Source: Liquidambar formosana
Taxonomy: Eukaryota > Streptophyta > Magnoliopsida > Saxifragales > Altingiaceae
Direction: 5' to 3'
Length of the DNA: 64,000 nucleotides
NCBI GenBank assembly: GCA_039720395.1
Contig: CM077826.1
Coordinates: 20,647,053-20,711,052 of the forward strand
The notes below the pieces were generated by a model, which was given only the letters and a program-made list of their open reading frames with translations, made no database searches and was not told where the DNA came from. Made by a program: the position numbers and the translations under genes. This document shows, piece after piece, positions 47,803 to 60,635 of this stretch (positions are counted from its first letter, which is position 1; every line of letters starts with the position of its first letter).

Positions 47803-50800
47803 CATGGAAATCTAATTATTTAGAATATGGAAATCTAATTATTTATTACTTTTTGTTGAAAATATAAATCCCATTTGAGAGATATGAACATTTATAATGT
47901 TCTTAATATGTATCCCATTTAGGTCATTAGAATGGACGCTCAACACAATAAGTCAAACTTCCTTCCATGGCTAGAAGTCATGGTAGGAATAGGAAATTGG
48001 CTAGGATGCATACATAGTAGTGGAGGTTGTATAGAATTCATGAAGTAGACATCATTATCGTTCTTTCTCCTTATTTTTTCTTATTTTTTGTTGGAAAATA
48101 AACATTCTTAATTGTTTAAATATGGGGGCAAATAAGTATTTAAAATTTAAAATAAAGGTGTAATGTTCAATCAAAAGTTTTTTTTTTGAGATACAGACTT
48201 TTATAGGTAGTTAGATTAAATTATATATATTGATAAATAGATAAAGATTCTATATTTTTATTTTAAATTTTTTTCATAAAAGGAAAAATTCAAATTCTAT
48301 GGTGTGGTGAATTGGAGGAGTGTGTGGTTGAAAGTCTTTAAAGGGAATGATTAGGCAAATAGTAGAAGCATTAAAGGATATGAAAAAGGTGTATATATAC
48401 TTCAATCCGTATAGGTTCTTATATACAATTTTTTTTTTTTTTTTTTGGGTATCAATACGTGCAATATTGAAGAATTAATGGATTGGTTTCAAGTTGTCCC
48501 TACTATGTTCTTGTATATGAACATAATATGTAGTATTACACAATATTTTCATTATTTTATTATTATTATAATATAGAAGAATTGATGGATTGGTTTCAAG
48601 ATGTTCCTACTGAATAGGATGGGTTACGGTTTTGGGTTATTCAACCCAGACCATTACAAATTAAAGTTCAGCCCTCTGACAATATTGGACCTGACCTGCT
48701 GAACCTGCCGAAACTCTAACCATTGCTAGCTCTAATCACTAGCTCTTTCACTGTAAGGCATCATAATTAATTTAGTCAAAGTGACCACTCATTTGCATCC
48801 AAGGAATTTAGACTATTAGGTCCCAACACATATGTTGGTGCACATGCTAGTAGAATTCTTCACAAGGATTATTTTATACATTAAAATAAAGTAGACTAAT
48901 CCTAATCAAATTCATACACAGGTGTTTTTTTTTCCCCTGGGAAACCATCCTTTTAGATAAATATGACGTAAATTAATCCTAATCAAATTCATGTAACCAA
49001 TGCTTGGTTCATCAGTTTCAAACCTTTCAACAAATAATTTTAAAATATAAATCAGTTTCGAATGTGGGTACAAATGTATTTATAATTTTAAGTGAGGGTA
49101 ATATTGTTAATTATAAGTTTTGTTGCTTAAGAGACTTTTAGATGTAGTATAGATATATATGTATATATGTATTCTCCCTTTACTCAGAGAGGAGTCCCAT
49201 TTGATAATCCTAATTTGAGAGTTATATATTTGAAACTTTCAAGACAAAAGTTTCTCTCTACATATGCCATTTCGGAATTGCCAAAAATAGAGATCCAGGT
49301 CAGCTGGTTGAAAATGAATCATTATCCAGGTTAGCAACCCCAGATCGCAGTTCCAAGGGGGGTCAAGAGACCATGGCAACACTAGTTAGACTCAAATCTC
49401 TTATCACTATTATTTTTTGGGGTGGGGTGGGGTGGGGTGGGGGAAGGGCCTTGCACTCAGCAGATCAAGTTAACCAATTTGAGAACACCAGAACTGGATC
49501 ATTTAGATGCCCATGGGAACAAGATCAAATACATTGTTACTTGACCTTATCTATACTATTATTTTAATCCAACCTTCTTTGTCAATGGATGGCACTTGAA
49601 AATACTAAAATGACCTTTTAAAATTTTAGTTTCAGTCACAATCAGCGTCAAATTAGTCTTTACAGCAACAACAACAACAAAAAAGGTAACATTTATCCAC
49701 ATGTTCCTAAACTCTTGCTTCAATAACTGTCATAACCCACATCTCTTTCTATTCTTTCAACAACAGTTATAATCTCATAAACATAAATTGTCATGTTGCC
49801 ATTCTTTGAGATCTCATAAACATAGATTGAGCTCATCACTTAGAACTAAAAAGAGCAAAAATAACAGAAATCAGAAAGATAAAGACCCTAGAAAAGATGT
49901 AAGAAAAGAAAGTGAAATCAAAGCGGTCTGTTCTCATCAAACCTGACTCGGAATTCCACTGCACTTCCTTTTGGACACCTGACACGCGTCTTGAACCTGA
50001 ATCACCAGAAATGGTTCTAAGGCCATTAGGAAATTTATATGAGTGGGCCAAAAAAAAAAAACAGAGGAGGAAAAACTATCAAAAGTGAAGTGCAAAAGTT
50101 CCTTTTCATCACCTTGAACCTTGTCACGTGGAACCAGTTCTTGAGGAAAATTAGCAAGCTTTAGGTAGTTCTGAAGCTCTTCATCAACTTTGGATTTGGT
50201 CCTTCGCTTAGCTCTGTCAGAGAATCTTTCTATGTCTGTGCTTTGGCTTTCTGACACCACAGATACATGAAGTTAACAAGATTACAATGGTGTAATCAAA
50301 CAGAATTAGGCAGCTAAACATATTGAAACAATATTACCAGCAAGAAGCAGCCAATCAATACACTGCAGTGTATAAGAAACACGACAAAACACATGCAAGA
50401 TTTAATAAAAGAATTCAACTTATGGCAAATATCAAAAGGTCAATGTTACAACTGAGACAATAATTGGCAGCATAGAGTACCATTAAGATTTTCAAATCTT
50501 ATCGTTTGAAATTACATTTAATATGAAATAATGCAAATATGGGATGGAAATTATAAAATATTAACCCAAAATCAGAATTTCAATGGCATAATATCAATAA
50601 GAATTGAAAACATTATGTCGTAATTATGGTTTTAAATATAGGCTGGTATGTAACGTAAAGGCTGTTATGTAAAGGTTTTTAAAGTGGACATCACAAGAAT
50701 CTCCCTCTACAAGAAATGTACAAGAATTCACAGGTGTAACAGCCTCTAACAGCCATTATGGTGCCATAACAGTCCTTTACACACTGTTACGGGCTGTTAC

Positions 50801-53800
50801 GCCTATACAAAGGCATATCAGCTTATTTTCTCCTACTTTCTCACGTTGTCTCCTACTTTTGCCTCATTTACTTTCATTTTCCTACTCTTCCACCTTTGAT
50901 CTACAAGATTAAAGCATAAATTTGAAAGATTTGAGGCTAAAACTTAGATCCAAGGCATCAAACTAATTAGCTTAGAGTTAGACATCATAAATATAGCCTA
51001 AGATTTGAAGCTTTAGTAACTACCAACTGCTAAATAGTAAACACTAGCTAATATTTCAATATAAGTCTTTAAAATTTAAAGTTCAAAGGGTAAAAGCTAT
51101 GCTTAGTTAATTTTTATGTATTGGCAGATAAGGGTCATAAAGATAAAGGTCAATCTGCTCAACTGGGAGGAGAAGCTACAGGTAGTGGTGCTGCTCCACT
51201 TTCCTCTTTTCATGGGGATTAGACTTTGAGTAGTTTTATTTCTCATATTATTATAGGAATTCCTAAGCCTCCCAGAGGTTTGCCTCAGAGACCTAGACAT
51301 ATGGGTGAGAATGGGGGTGGGAGTGGATTGCGAAAGAACCAATATACACAATGTGAATCATCAGAAGAGTCTTCCTCACACTGTATAATGCATAATTTTG
51401 GTGACATTGGACTTATAAACACATATAATTAGGGTAGTTACAATAGTATGACTTACTAGCTACCATACTACCAACCTCAACCTAATTATCCACCCTACGA
51501 TTATTACCCATCACAACAACCACCACCTAATTCATCATCATACATTGAGCAACTTCACAAGTATCCACCAATAATAGAAGCTCTTGGTTATGGAAATCCA
51601 ATCCATCCTCATATTCCTCCATCAGTGGAGTATTCAGAGTAACAACAGAATGATAGCACTTACAGGATCTTTAACTATAACTTACCACAAGGGTAGGAAG
51701 AAAAAGGAGATAGCTCCCAAGGCAATACTAGTGATGGAGGTAGTGAAGAACAACCACAACATTCCTTTTGGTGGTGAACTGGTGATTAGTGAGCATTATC
51801 ATTTCCCTTTACAAACTCTTATAAGGTATTAACAAATGAATATTGTTAATGTTTGATTTTAATATTGGGGGATGTTATGTGATTTTAGAAAAAATTCACG
51901 GTAGCAGCAATCGCAACCTGTTACGTTAAGCCACTACGCCTGAGTCCCATTACACCAATTTTTGTAATCATTACGACAACCTTTACCATTACTCCAAAAT
52001 ACGGATAAAAGTAAACTAGTAATGGAAGATTTTCTACTGCTGTGCATTGAGATCTTTGCACATTGGTTTTCGAAAAGAAATATGGAATGCATGGAAAATT
52101 CTCCTCTGGGTCAAAAAAAAATTCTTCAGGGTCACTTGATCCAAGAAAATCTTAAATCAAACTCAATTCTTAATATTGATCCTATATAGGGTTGAGGCAA
52201 GACAATCAACTTACTACTTGCCCATGCACTCTAAATCCAAAGGAAAAGACCAAGAGATGTAACAAAATGGTAGCTATACACTTCACTATGTATCCTATAC
52301 ATTAAATTGGTTGGTTTCATTTTGTTGTAAGTTCTCAAATATTACCTGCATTTAATGCGGGTAAAGTGCTAATATGGAGACCTTACCTTAATCCATGGGA
52401 GAAAGGGGCAAAGCCAGGACTTACAGATTGGGTTGGCCGACTTAAATAAATTATGGACATTTTTTTTAATCACAAAGTCTTAATATATAATTACTTCATA
52501 AAATAATATACGTTAAGATCAAAGGACACAATTTTATACCTAAATTTTGACACAATTTTCACTAACATGTTGTGTGACTTATATTTTGCAAAATCCACCA
52601 TAGCCAAATATTGTGTAAATACATGCCAAAATATCAACCCTTGGCCCTCAAATCCGTAAATTAATATTTCTAACCAATAAAAAGCCTAACATTCATGGAT
52701 GAAGCATCTCTTAAATTCCCATCAACTTGATATTTGGTAAGTTTGGTAAGTGTGACGTGTATGGAAATGGTAGGTTTCACAAAATATAAGTCAAACAAGT
52801 TTTTAAAAATTGAATCCAAATTTGTGTATTAAATTGTCTCACGAACCTAACCCATTATAATATTTTAAGGGTAAAAAACACTTTAGTACCATATACTTTG
52901 CCACAAATTTCCACTGAGTCCACTTTGAAGATAATCTTATAAACTTAAGCTGGAATGTTTACTTAGTAATTTCAATCTAGTCCAAATGTGGATGTTCGTT
53001 TATTTGCTAACGGAAGATGTATGTGAGAGTCACATGAGCGCATACATGGGGCTGACGTGGATTACAGGGTTAAGGTTTACTAACAAAATAATGTTGACCA
53101 TGGGAGAGCTTGTAAGATGCATTAATGGAAGTTTCCTCCAAGAAACCTGTAACCAGATTTGAGAAACTTGACACCAAACTACAGACCGATCTCCTTTTGG
53201 CCTGAAACAACCACAATGGTGGTCGACTAGGATGGTGGGACCATCCCCTACCATAGTCGTGGCTTCGAGAAGCCATGGTAAAGCCTCAAAGTCGCAACAA
53301 TGGAGGAAACCCTCCAACACGAAGGGAGTTCCACCATTTCAAGCCAACTTAAAAGTTTTGAGGAGGCCACCAACTCAAAAACATGTTTGAAAATTTATTT
53401 TAAAAGGAGGAGGGAGGGGGAGGGGGGACTCAAAGAGTGCTCCTTTAAAACCGTCGCACCTAAGAAAATGGACACTTCCCTGGTGGTGTCAAACATGTAT
53501 CAAACACAACAGTCTTTTGGCACACCTTTAACATGACACCTCTCTCTTCCTATCACATATGCATTTCTACTACATCTCATGATCTAGAGAAGTCACCATG
53601 AATGTGCAAGTCAAGGCCTCAAATTTCATTCTTTTGTAAAAAAGGTGCATCAATCTTAAAGCATAGGGATGTCCATCCTTGATAAACAAAAAAATTTGCT
53701 AGTATTACTCTAAGTGTTATATTCTCCCCACTCGAACCAAAAGGCCATAACTATGAGAGAAGTAGGAGACCCTCCCCTTATTTCGAGAAATGTCCTATAC

Positions 53801-55274
53801 TCCTGTTTTATATGTGCAAAAAACAAGAAATAAAACAAATAAATTTTGAATTATATCATGCTTACTCTTTGATGTTTTCTCTTCAATATAATAAGGAGAG
53901 GACTTCCAAAAATTTTGCAATCTTGCATTCCAAATGACTAAGGTTTTTTCTTCAGTCACGCCATTTTTATCCGGTAACTCAACATCCTGCAATTGCGCAT
54001 GAGAATTTTTACATAGCGAAAACCAAAAAACAAAAAAAAACAAAACAAAAAACAAAAACAGAAACTACAACCCAATCCTGACACTTTGTATCTGGCACAG
54101 AATACACTTCATACTTTAAAACTATCTAGAGTACATAAACTACCTCCAATCAACACAACCCAACAAATCCTTAATCCAATACATGGAATCGACTACATGA
54201 ATCCTTCTATGCCATTCAATTCAATTAAGGGTCATATCTTTAGCACACATGTCCTTTCTTACCAACCCTAATCATGTTATTTGGGGACTTCCTTCTATGC
54301 ATTTGAGGCCGTCGACTTGAATCAAGGCACTCCTCCATACAGGTGCATTCCTAGGTCTTTGTTGCCCATGAACTCAAGTGATTGATTGCCAGTTTCTATT
54401 TTTCTGGTAGAAGATTGCTAGTGTCTTGAAAAGAGTTATATTATTACTTTGATCCAATGTTTTTAAAGGCGAAAGCGTTAGGCGAGGCATTTTACTCCTT
54501 GCAAAGCGAGGCATAAGCCTCTAGGCATAAGGCGTAAGCCTTTCAGTTAGTAAATTTCATTTTAAAAAAGAGAGAAAAAAAAAAAAGTAGTAGGATTTTG
54601 AAAATTAATTAATACCACAAAGATTAAAAAAAGTATATAAGCATTTTTGGGACATTTAAAATCATAGTAGTATAGTTATTTAAAGGTAAAGGTTCATATT
54701 GCATTACGGATTAAGTTATACAAAAATTGTACATAAACATGTAAAAAAAAAAGAAGTCTTGAACATAATCTACTAACTTACATGGTTTGATATGAGATGT
54801 ATAAAAATAAATTAAACATGGTTGAAACTTATTTAATGCAATCAAATAACCAAAAAAAAAAAAAAAAGAGAATTAAATCAAAAGGTTTAACAGAAGGTCG
54901 CGTGAGGTGTATGCCTAATGTGCTAAGGCGTAAAAATGCACCTTTGATTATGCCTCGACTGGTGAGACATATGCCTAATGAGAGCCTTGCTTAATTTTTC
55001 AAGCCTTAATGCGTTTTTGATCAGCCTTGCCCCAAGGCGAGCCTCAAAAGGGCTTTTTAAAACAATGCTTTGATCCATTACCAATTTCTACTCTTTTGGT
55101 GCACAAAGAGTAGCCATCTCTTAAAAATGAAAAATAAAAACAACTGAATCACTCACTCACCGGAAAAAGGATGAATGGTTCTTGCTTAGCAAAGCCGAAG
55201 CCGCCGCCGCCACCTCCATATCCCCGTCCACCACGTCCATACCCCCGTCCTCGCCCACGCCCTCTAAATGCCAT
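45255..55274 (-). CDS. RPC31: DNA-directed RNA polymerase III subunit Rpc31/RPC7-like
   Basis: Eight coding exons join in frame: 55161-55274, 53866-53986, 50113-50250, 49943-49996, 47295-47341, 46874-46990, 45419-45473, 45255-45271. They total 663 nt (220 aa). The N-terminus MAFRGRGRGRGYGRGGRGYG is Arg/Gly-rich. KQEPFILFPDVELP, TLVIWNARLQNFWKSSPYY, DIERFSDRAKR and MQKLDFFEKLE follow, with an acidic tail (about 150-215) holding FSDDGDYNQ and DDDEDDFNMEDDND. This is the C31/POLR3G-type subunit that helps Pol III start transcription of tRNA and 5S genes in the nucleus. A 3' splice site (TTTGCACAG) directly before the ATG indicates a 5' UTR intron. The last exon encodes only DEPIY and the stop. 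Introns hold Helitron and hAT insertions; no coding damage is seen. Confidence 0.93.
47690..49153 (-). mobile_element. Helitron-like element(s) in an RPC31 intron
   Basis: On the minus strand the 3' end reads CACGTGCAACGCACGTG (hairpin), GTGCTTTGG, then CTAG and T, at 47690. A 5' end TCTATACTACATC preceded by A is at 49153. A second 5'-like end (TCTAACTACCTATAAAAGTC) occurs at 48215. The stretch may therefore be one 1.46 kb element or a 526 bp element next to a second, headless one. The ends match the Helitron at 41486-43549. No coding region is present. Confidence 0.65.
50630..52020. mobile_element. hAT-like transposon relic in an RPC31 intron
   Basis: Left end GGTTTTAAATATAGGCTGG with nearby GTAACGTAAAGGCTGTTATG, and right part with TGTTACGTTAAGCCACTACG and TTGTAATCATTACGAC, resemble the GTTACG-rich subterminal repeats of plant hAT elements. 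Between them, broken plus-strand frames (51120-51650) encode a Gly/Ser- then Tyr/Pro/Gln-rich tail (YYPSQQPPPNSSS) of the sort that follows hAT transposase dimerisation domains. No catalytic part is visible. The limits are approximate. Confidence 0.4.
54455..55067. mobile_element. hAT-type MITE in RPC31 coding intron 1 (613 bp)
   Basis: The 8 bp CTTTGATC flanks both sides exactly (54447-54454 and 55068-55075). The ends CAATGTTTTTAAAGGCG and (complement) CATTGTTTTAAAAAGCCC are short inverted repeats. Many AGGCRTAAGC/GCCTTGCC-type subterminal repeats follow. An 8 bp duplication is diagnostic for hAT. It is non-coding. Confidence 0.88.
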
Positions 55275-55798
55275 CTGTGCAAAGTAAACTAGGAATTATT
55301 TAACAAACTCCACGTGAACCAATAAGTTCAAATCCAGAAATAGGGATTATGCATAAAACTAGTTTGAAAATCTCTGGTTAAAATATTTATAAAAAAAAAA
55401 AAATCGAACTAAATTTACATTATTGCATCACTTGGTTGCTGAGAAAATGCAGATAGAGAAAAAAGAATATTAGGTTGCATTTGGGAAAACTCTGGGAATA
55501 TTTTTATATAATTATTTGTGGTTGAGTAATTTTGTCGAGCACCTGGTGACAACCATCAGTATAAATCATACAAATATATTTTCCAGCGAAGTGGATGAAC
55601 ATACATCATAGTACAAATTGAATTGCGTCAAACCGGAGAGAGAGGAATATATATTTACACACATCCAAGAAAAAAAAAAGGCATCCCATTGAAAAAAATT
55701 CAATATTTATTGCAAAAAATAAGAGAAGAGGATGTAACAACCAGCAACACAATAACGGTGAGTCTCAACTATGAATGTGGTTGGAAAGAGAGAGACAT

Positions 55799-55843
<45 letters not shown>

Positions 55844-58800
55844 GAGATGGAAGAGGAGACTCATGGTTGTACCTTTGTCTACCGGTTGGATATGGCAACT
55901 GCTTGGACGACAAAAACAAGACCAACAACGGTGGATGAAGAAGAAAGAAGAGCTTGAAACGTTGAGAGGATTCAGCAAAGGCTTTTGAACATCCTTTCTG
56001 ATCCCAGGTCTTTCACCCCAACGATTTTTTCCCTTTTTTATTTATTTTTATTTTAAGGGGTAAGTTGAGAATTTTTTTGGGTAAGTACCGTGGATCCAAA
56101 TATATATATATATATATATATACGGTTATGTTCCCATCAGCACGTGTTGATATAAGTTATATTAGCACCATGCATTGAGGGTTGTACCTTTTGCATTGGT
56201 CGAATGTACCTCATATCCTACTAATGCACAAGGTACAACTTTCAATGCAAGTGTTGATATAAGTTATATCAGTATGTGCTTACCTGATCATCATCATATA
56301 TATATATATATATATATATTTATTCACCACTATCCATTTTGTTTTTCATCTAATTTCTATTTGATTTTTCACCCAAAATCTAACAGGGGGATATTCCATC
56401 AATTTTTTCTTGGTTACGTGAAAATTGGTTAAACATGAGGGGTTTTTTTGTAACTTAACTTTTTTAATCCCAAGGTTTCTACAACTCTCTTTCTAAAATA
56501 TCATTTTTTTTTTTTTTTTTGAAATGATGGAAAACTACTTTTGATAAACATAGCATATAAATTTATAAATATGTAATTATGCAGGGCGGAATTATACACT
56601 GAACCTATCCAGCCCCGAAACCCCAGTTGGGAATTTTATAAAATACCAAACCCATCCCTATCTCATTTAAAATAACCCTAAGCCCATTCTAATAAGATTA
56701 GAACGGGTTGGAATATCTGGTTAAGATAACCCATTGCCATCCATAGGAAGAGGGGGGGCGAAGGGATTTGGATTTGGTGTAGGTGGCTACTTTTACAGCA
56801 TGGTGCAGTAAATGTAAAATCAATGACATGTGGGCAAGGAGGAGAAATAGAGGACTGTTTAGTATTGGACCTCAAATGCATCTTTCGAATTTCAACCCTC
56901 TATTTCTCCTCTTTGCCACATGTCATGGATCCTGTGTTTACACTGCACCATGCTTTTGTATTCTCAAATGATATCAGAGGGATTTGAGATTAAAGCAAAT
57001 AAGGTTCACATGACTTAAATCTCTGATCCACATACTTGGACCATATATAATGCAACCTATGGATGAATTACAGAAAGCATCCATAGCCTACTTAGTTTGT
57101 GGGCAAATATTCCAACATCCAATTCCAGGGTTGCAACTTGAGGGGTTGAGCCCGCCCAACCTGAACCAAATCTGACCAATAGACGGGCTTGGGAATAGTT
57201 ATTAAACATTCGAGTTGGGCTTGGGTTGGAAAATTGCAACCCCAACTAAATTCAATTGGGCTTAGGCAGGAAGGTTAGGCAACCGAGCTATATAAATTTG
57301 TCATTTAAATAGATTTTTTAATCATTTTCATGAAACATGATTGAAAAATGAAGCATAAACTGTAAATGAACAAAATGTCTACTTAAATGATAGATTTTGA
57401 AAGAACTTTCTTTTACAATATTGTTCAAAATAATGTTTTATAGTATGATACATAGCTAGTTTTCAAAAAAGCATTTTATATTTTTTATAAAACCTTAAGA
57501 AACTAGAGATTGAGAGGTGAAAACAAAGTTGAGGGGTGGCAATACCTGTCCGACCCCTTTGTTCATGGTTGGTAAGGCCCATTAACAAGTTCCTTTGGAC
57601 CAAGTGGAGAAGCTCAACCTCACACGAACCAAAGCTAAACAGTCAAATCCAAGTTCGATCTCGCAATCCAAATTGCAATGAGTCAACAATCAGAATCAAC
57701 TAGGGCAGGTCCTCTACTTACTGATGGGTTCTCCGTCCATATCACACCCAATTAGACCTCAGTTTGTAATCACCCTCCGTCTTAAACAATTCAATGCGAT
57801 TGAGTTGTTGGGTTTCGCCTGTGGAGTAGGTTAAAAATGTTGGTACGTTTTCTGGCTTGTTTACCATAATTTCATGGTCTCATCATGTCTAAGCCCAAAT
57901 ATGTTGAAATTTCTGCCCCAGATATATCGTTAGGAATTTGGAAGTGCACCTATTAAAAATTGTTACATTTAATTATTATTATTATTATTTCTTCGCTTGA
58001 TCCATGCGGTAAGCCCAGAACAATTGATTTGAAGTAGGAAACTGAGAGTTGAGGCCTTCAAATGAGCCTAAAGAAGACATTTGGATATATGGTGTAGTGT
58101 CCCATTGGGAAATGATCCTCTCCTAGTAAACTGGAAGTTGTATTACATCATACAATCCTTTAAACAAACACACATCGTCCATACAATATGACCATGTTTG
58201 TTTAACAGAAATGGAATGGATGGAATCGAATCTCATTCTAATTCATTCCAAACAAAATGTTTGGATGAGGTAATTGAATGAGAATAGAATTAAACAGTGT
58301 ATTTATAGAAGCCATTTCAAATCTTTTTCCATTCCATATTATTTTAAGCATAAAATCAGATTTCATTCACATCTATTCCATTTCAACTAAACAAACATGA
58401 CCAATGGGTAAACAAAGTAAGGTTCAATCTACCCTCCAGGCCTCAGGTACCAGACTTGCACACAGTATCAATGTGAATTATTATTATTATTTTTAAATCA
58501 TTTTTGGCCCCACGGCCCATAAGATGAGATTCACATTCGACAGATACCTTATCTTTCTACGGAGTGTCTTTTTTTTTTTTTTTTTCTTCCTTTTGTTTTT
58601 TTGCACTATAAAATCTTTAAGTTGTCATTGTCCCATTATCTTGGGGGAAATCTATAACGTATAATATTGGATATTGAAGCTGTTTTTGCCTGCATACAAC
58701 ACCAAAATCATCGCTCATGTCCCTATCTTGTATTGTCTGGCAGCCTGGCATTATAGAGGGAGAGAGAGAGGAAAGATTAAGACATTCTAATAAAGCAATG

Positions 58801-59086
58801 CAACTTCTACAAGAATCTTTTTCAGAGGAGACAGACAAGGACTCTTCCACCTCTTTCACAATCTCAAAAGAAAAAGAAAAGAAAACTTCAGAAAATAACA
58901 CGAGTGCACGAAACTGCATGCTACATTAAAAAAAAAAAAAAAAAAAAATTGTCTTTAAACAGTGGGATTAAGTGGAGCACACGGATCATGCATGCATTTT
59001 AAAAAAGCGCATATGAATATTAGCACGTACTCAATTAACCTTTTAAGTACTCATGATCGAAACCTTAATCCCAAACATTAATTCAA
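55275..59086. other. Upstream region of RPC31 and intergenic spacer
   Basis: Between 55860 and 55990 the minus strand has a pyrimidine-rich leader-like stretch followed by GGTAGACAAAG/GTACAACC, a possible 5' UTR exon and donor of RPC31 (inference only). A (GA)n tract lies at 55804-55840. A diverged half copy of the 13.7/15.3 kb fold-back MITE lies at about 57306-57545. A MITE lies at about 58191-58402; its left end CATGTTTGTTTAACAG is matched as complement by CATGTTTGTTTAGTTG. No gene is seen. Confidence 0.5.
56123..56295. mobile_element. Fold-back element between (TA)n tracts
   Basis: A nearly complete inverted repeat of about 170 bp. ATCAGCACGTGTTGATATAA on the left is mirrored on the right by TTATATCAGTATGTGCTTAC. 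The inner TTGCATTG and GGTTGTACCTT also pair. (TA)n lies on both sides (56098-56122 and 56296-56319). Shares the CAGCACGTG/GATATA core with the palindrome at 35553-35608. Confidence 0.75.
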
Positions 59087-60421
59087 CTAATGTAGTAACA
59101 TCGGATCGGGCGCCTTGAAAGTCCGATTGCCAACATGGGTCCCCAACAGATCACTCCATTGATCCCCTATGTTCCCTACGATTCTGTATCCTTTAGCTTC
59201 AAGCTCCTTCCCGTTACTTGATTTGTACACCACTGCTGTTGTTCCACTTTCGGATGATTGCCTGCAACCAGATTAGATTCATCATATATAAATGCCTCAA
59301 AATACAATAATTAGCGATGATTAAATGTGGTTATATGAATAATTTTGCAGCTATCATGTGCTGAAATTCGCGTGCGTGGGGTAGTATATAAACCTCTAAG
59401 CCATGATGGTGATGTAAGAAAATCAGTGCTACCTATTTGAAAATCACTAATGATATATATATATATATATATATATATTTTTAAATGCCTAACTTGGATA
59501 TCCAGTGCAGGGATTGACCAAGAAAATTAACATTCTGGAATTCTTCACAAGATGTGTCATTTTTTTCAAAACCTATGGTTAGTGAGAGGTTTGTGCCAAT
59601 GATTTGCTATAAATGCTAACAAAGTCATACAATGTCGGCACCAAACCTAGAATTTGTTGGCTTGAGTATTCAAGAAAGAGTACTAATTTTCTATAAGTTG
59701 CCTTTCTTTAATTCATTGGGACTAACCAAGTGGTGAGAGAGAGTGCGGTAAATGGTAGGAGTAAGATTAAGAGTTAGAAACCCTTTCATTGTGAAAAAAA
59801 AAAAAAAAAAAAATGGAGGAAGAAGTCTCCCAACTTAGTCCCTCTCATGTAGGTACGGCTTCTATTAACTTTGCTAACTAACTTTCTTTTAAATTGGGTA
59901 TATATTAGGTTTTTTTTTTTTTTTTTTTTTTTTTTTCATAATGGTGAAACCATCTCACAGTAAGGTCCTTTAGATCTACCATGAAACTTAACTCTCGGAG
60001 AGATTAACGCAGCAACCCATTACCAAGTCCCACTTAAATCTTGGGTTGTCCTAACAGAGAGTTGAATTCAAGACTATGCGCTTAACCACACAATCATAGA
60101 ATCAAGACCGTGCACCTAACCATACAATCATAAGTTCACCCTTACCAACGGGACTACCAAGGGTGGGTTATATATATATTGGTATTTGCTTAACACTTTC
60201 TTCGAAATTTGCTTACTTGAGAATGAGCTTCTTCCAAGTGTGGAATCCAACATTTTTCAGATTAGTTTCCGTAACATTTCTCTGGTCTTCGCTTCTTCCC
60301 GTTATGAAGACAACCTTAATCCCAAGAGACAGCTTCTGGTAGAGCTTAAGACTCTCCGGCAACGCCGGTGCTTTGCCTGTCAACACCCATGCATTGAATA
60401 GTGGAATTATACACCTCCGCC
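59087..60421 (-). pseudogene. VSP-type acid phosphatase, 3' exons only, with frameshift
   Basis: Exons at 60217-60421 and 59087-59261 encode the C-terminal half of a plant class-B-like (HAD) acid phosphatase/vegetative storage protein. Conserved blocks include GKAPALPESLKLYQKL, VVFITGRSEDQRNVTETNL (HAD motif II region), GFHTWKKLIL, YKSSNGKELEAKGYRIVGNI and GDQWSDLLG (motif IV region). The first exon with signal peptide and nucleophile motif (DxDxT) is not found between here and the gap or in 60636-61428. At about 60399 two bases are missing between EVYNST and FNAWV, which breaks the frame. The C-terminus differs from the usual YYI end. A pseudogene is likely, but the N gap could hide exon 1 and sequencing error could explain the indel. 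Confidence 0.8.
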
Positions 60422-60535
60422 CTGAAATTTCAATATGTTTACTGTCATGAACTCATAATCCAAACACCAATCAAGTGACCAAAAAACTAGTGTTAATGGG
60501 GTAAAAATATTATTGATGTTTTGTGGAGTTACAAA

Positions 60536-60635
60536 NNNNNNNNNNNNNNNNNNNNNNNNNNNNNNNNNNNNNNNNNNNNNNNNNNNNNNNNNNNNNNNNN
60601 NNNNNNNNNNNNNNNNNNNNNNNNNNNNNNNNNNN
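60536..60635. other. Assembly gap, 100 N
   Basis: Exactly 100 N, the convention for a scaffold gap of unknown length. Order and orientation of the genes on its two sides therefore rest on scaffolding. Confidence 0.98.
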
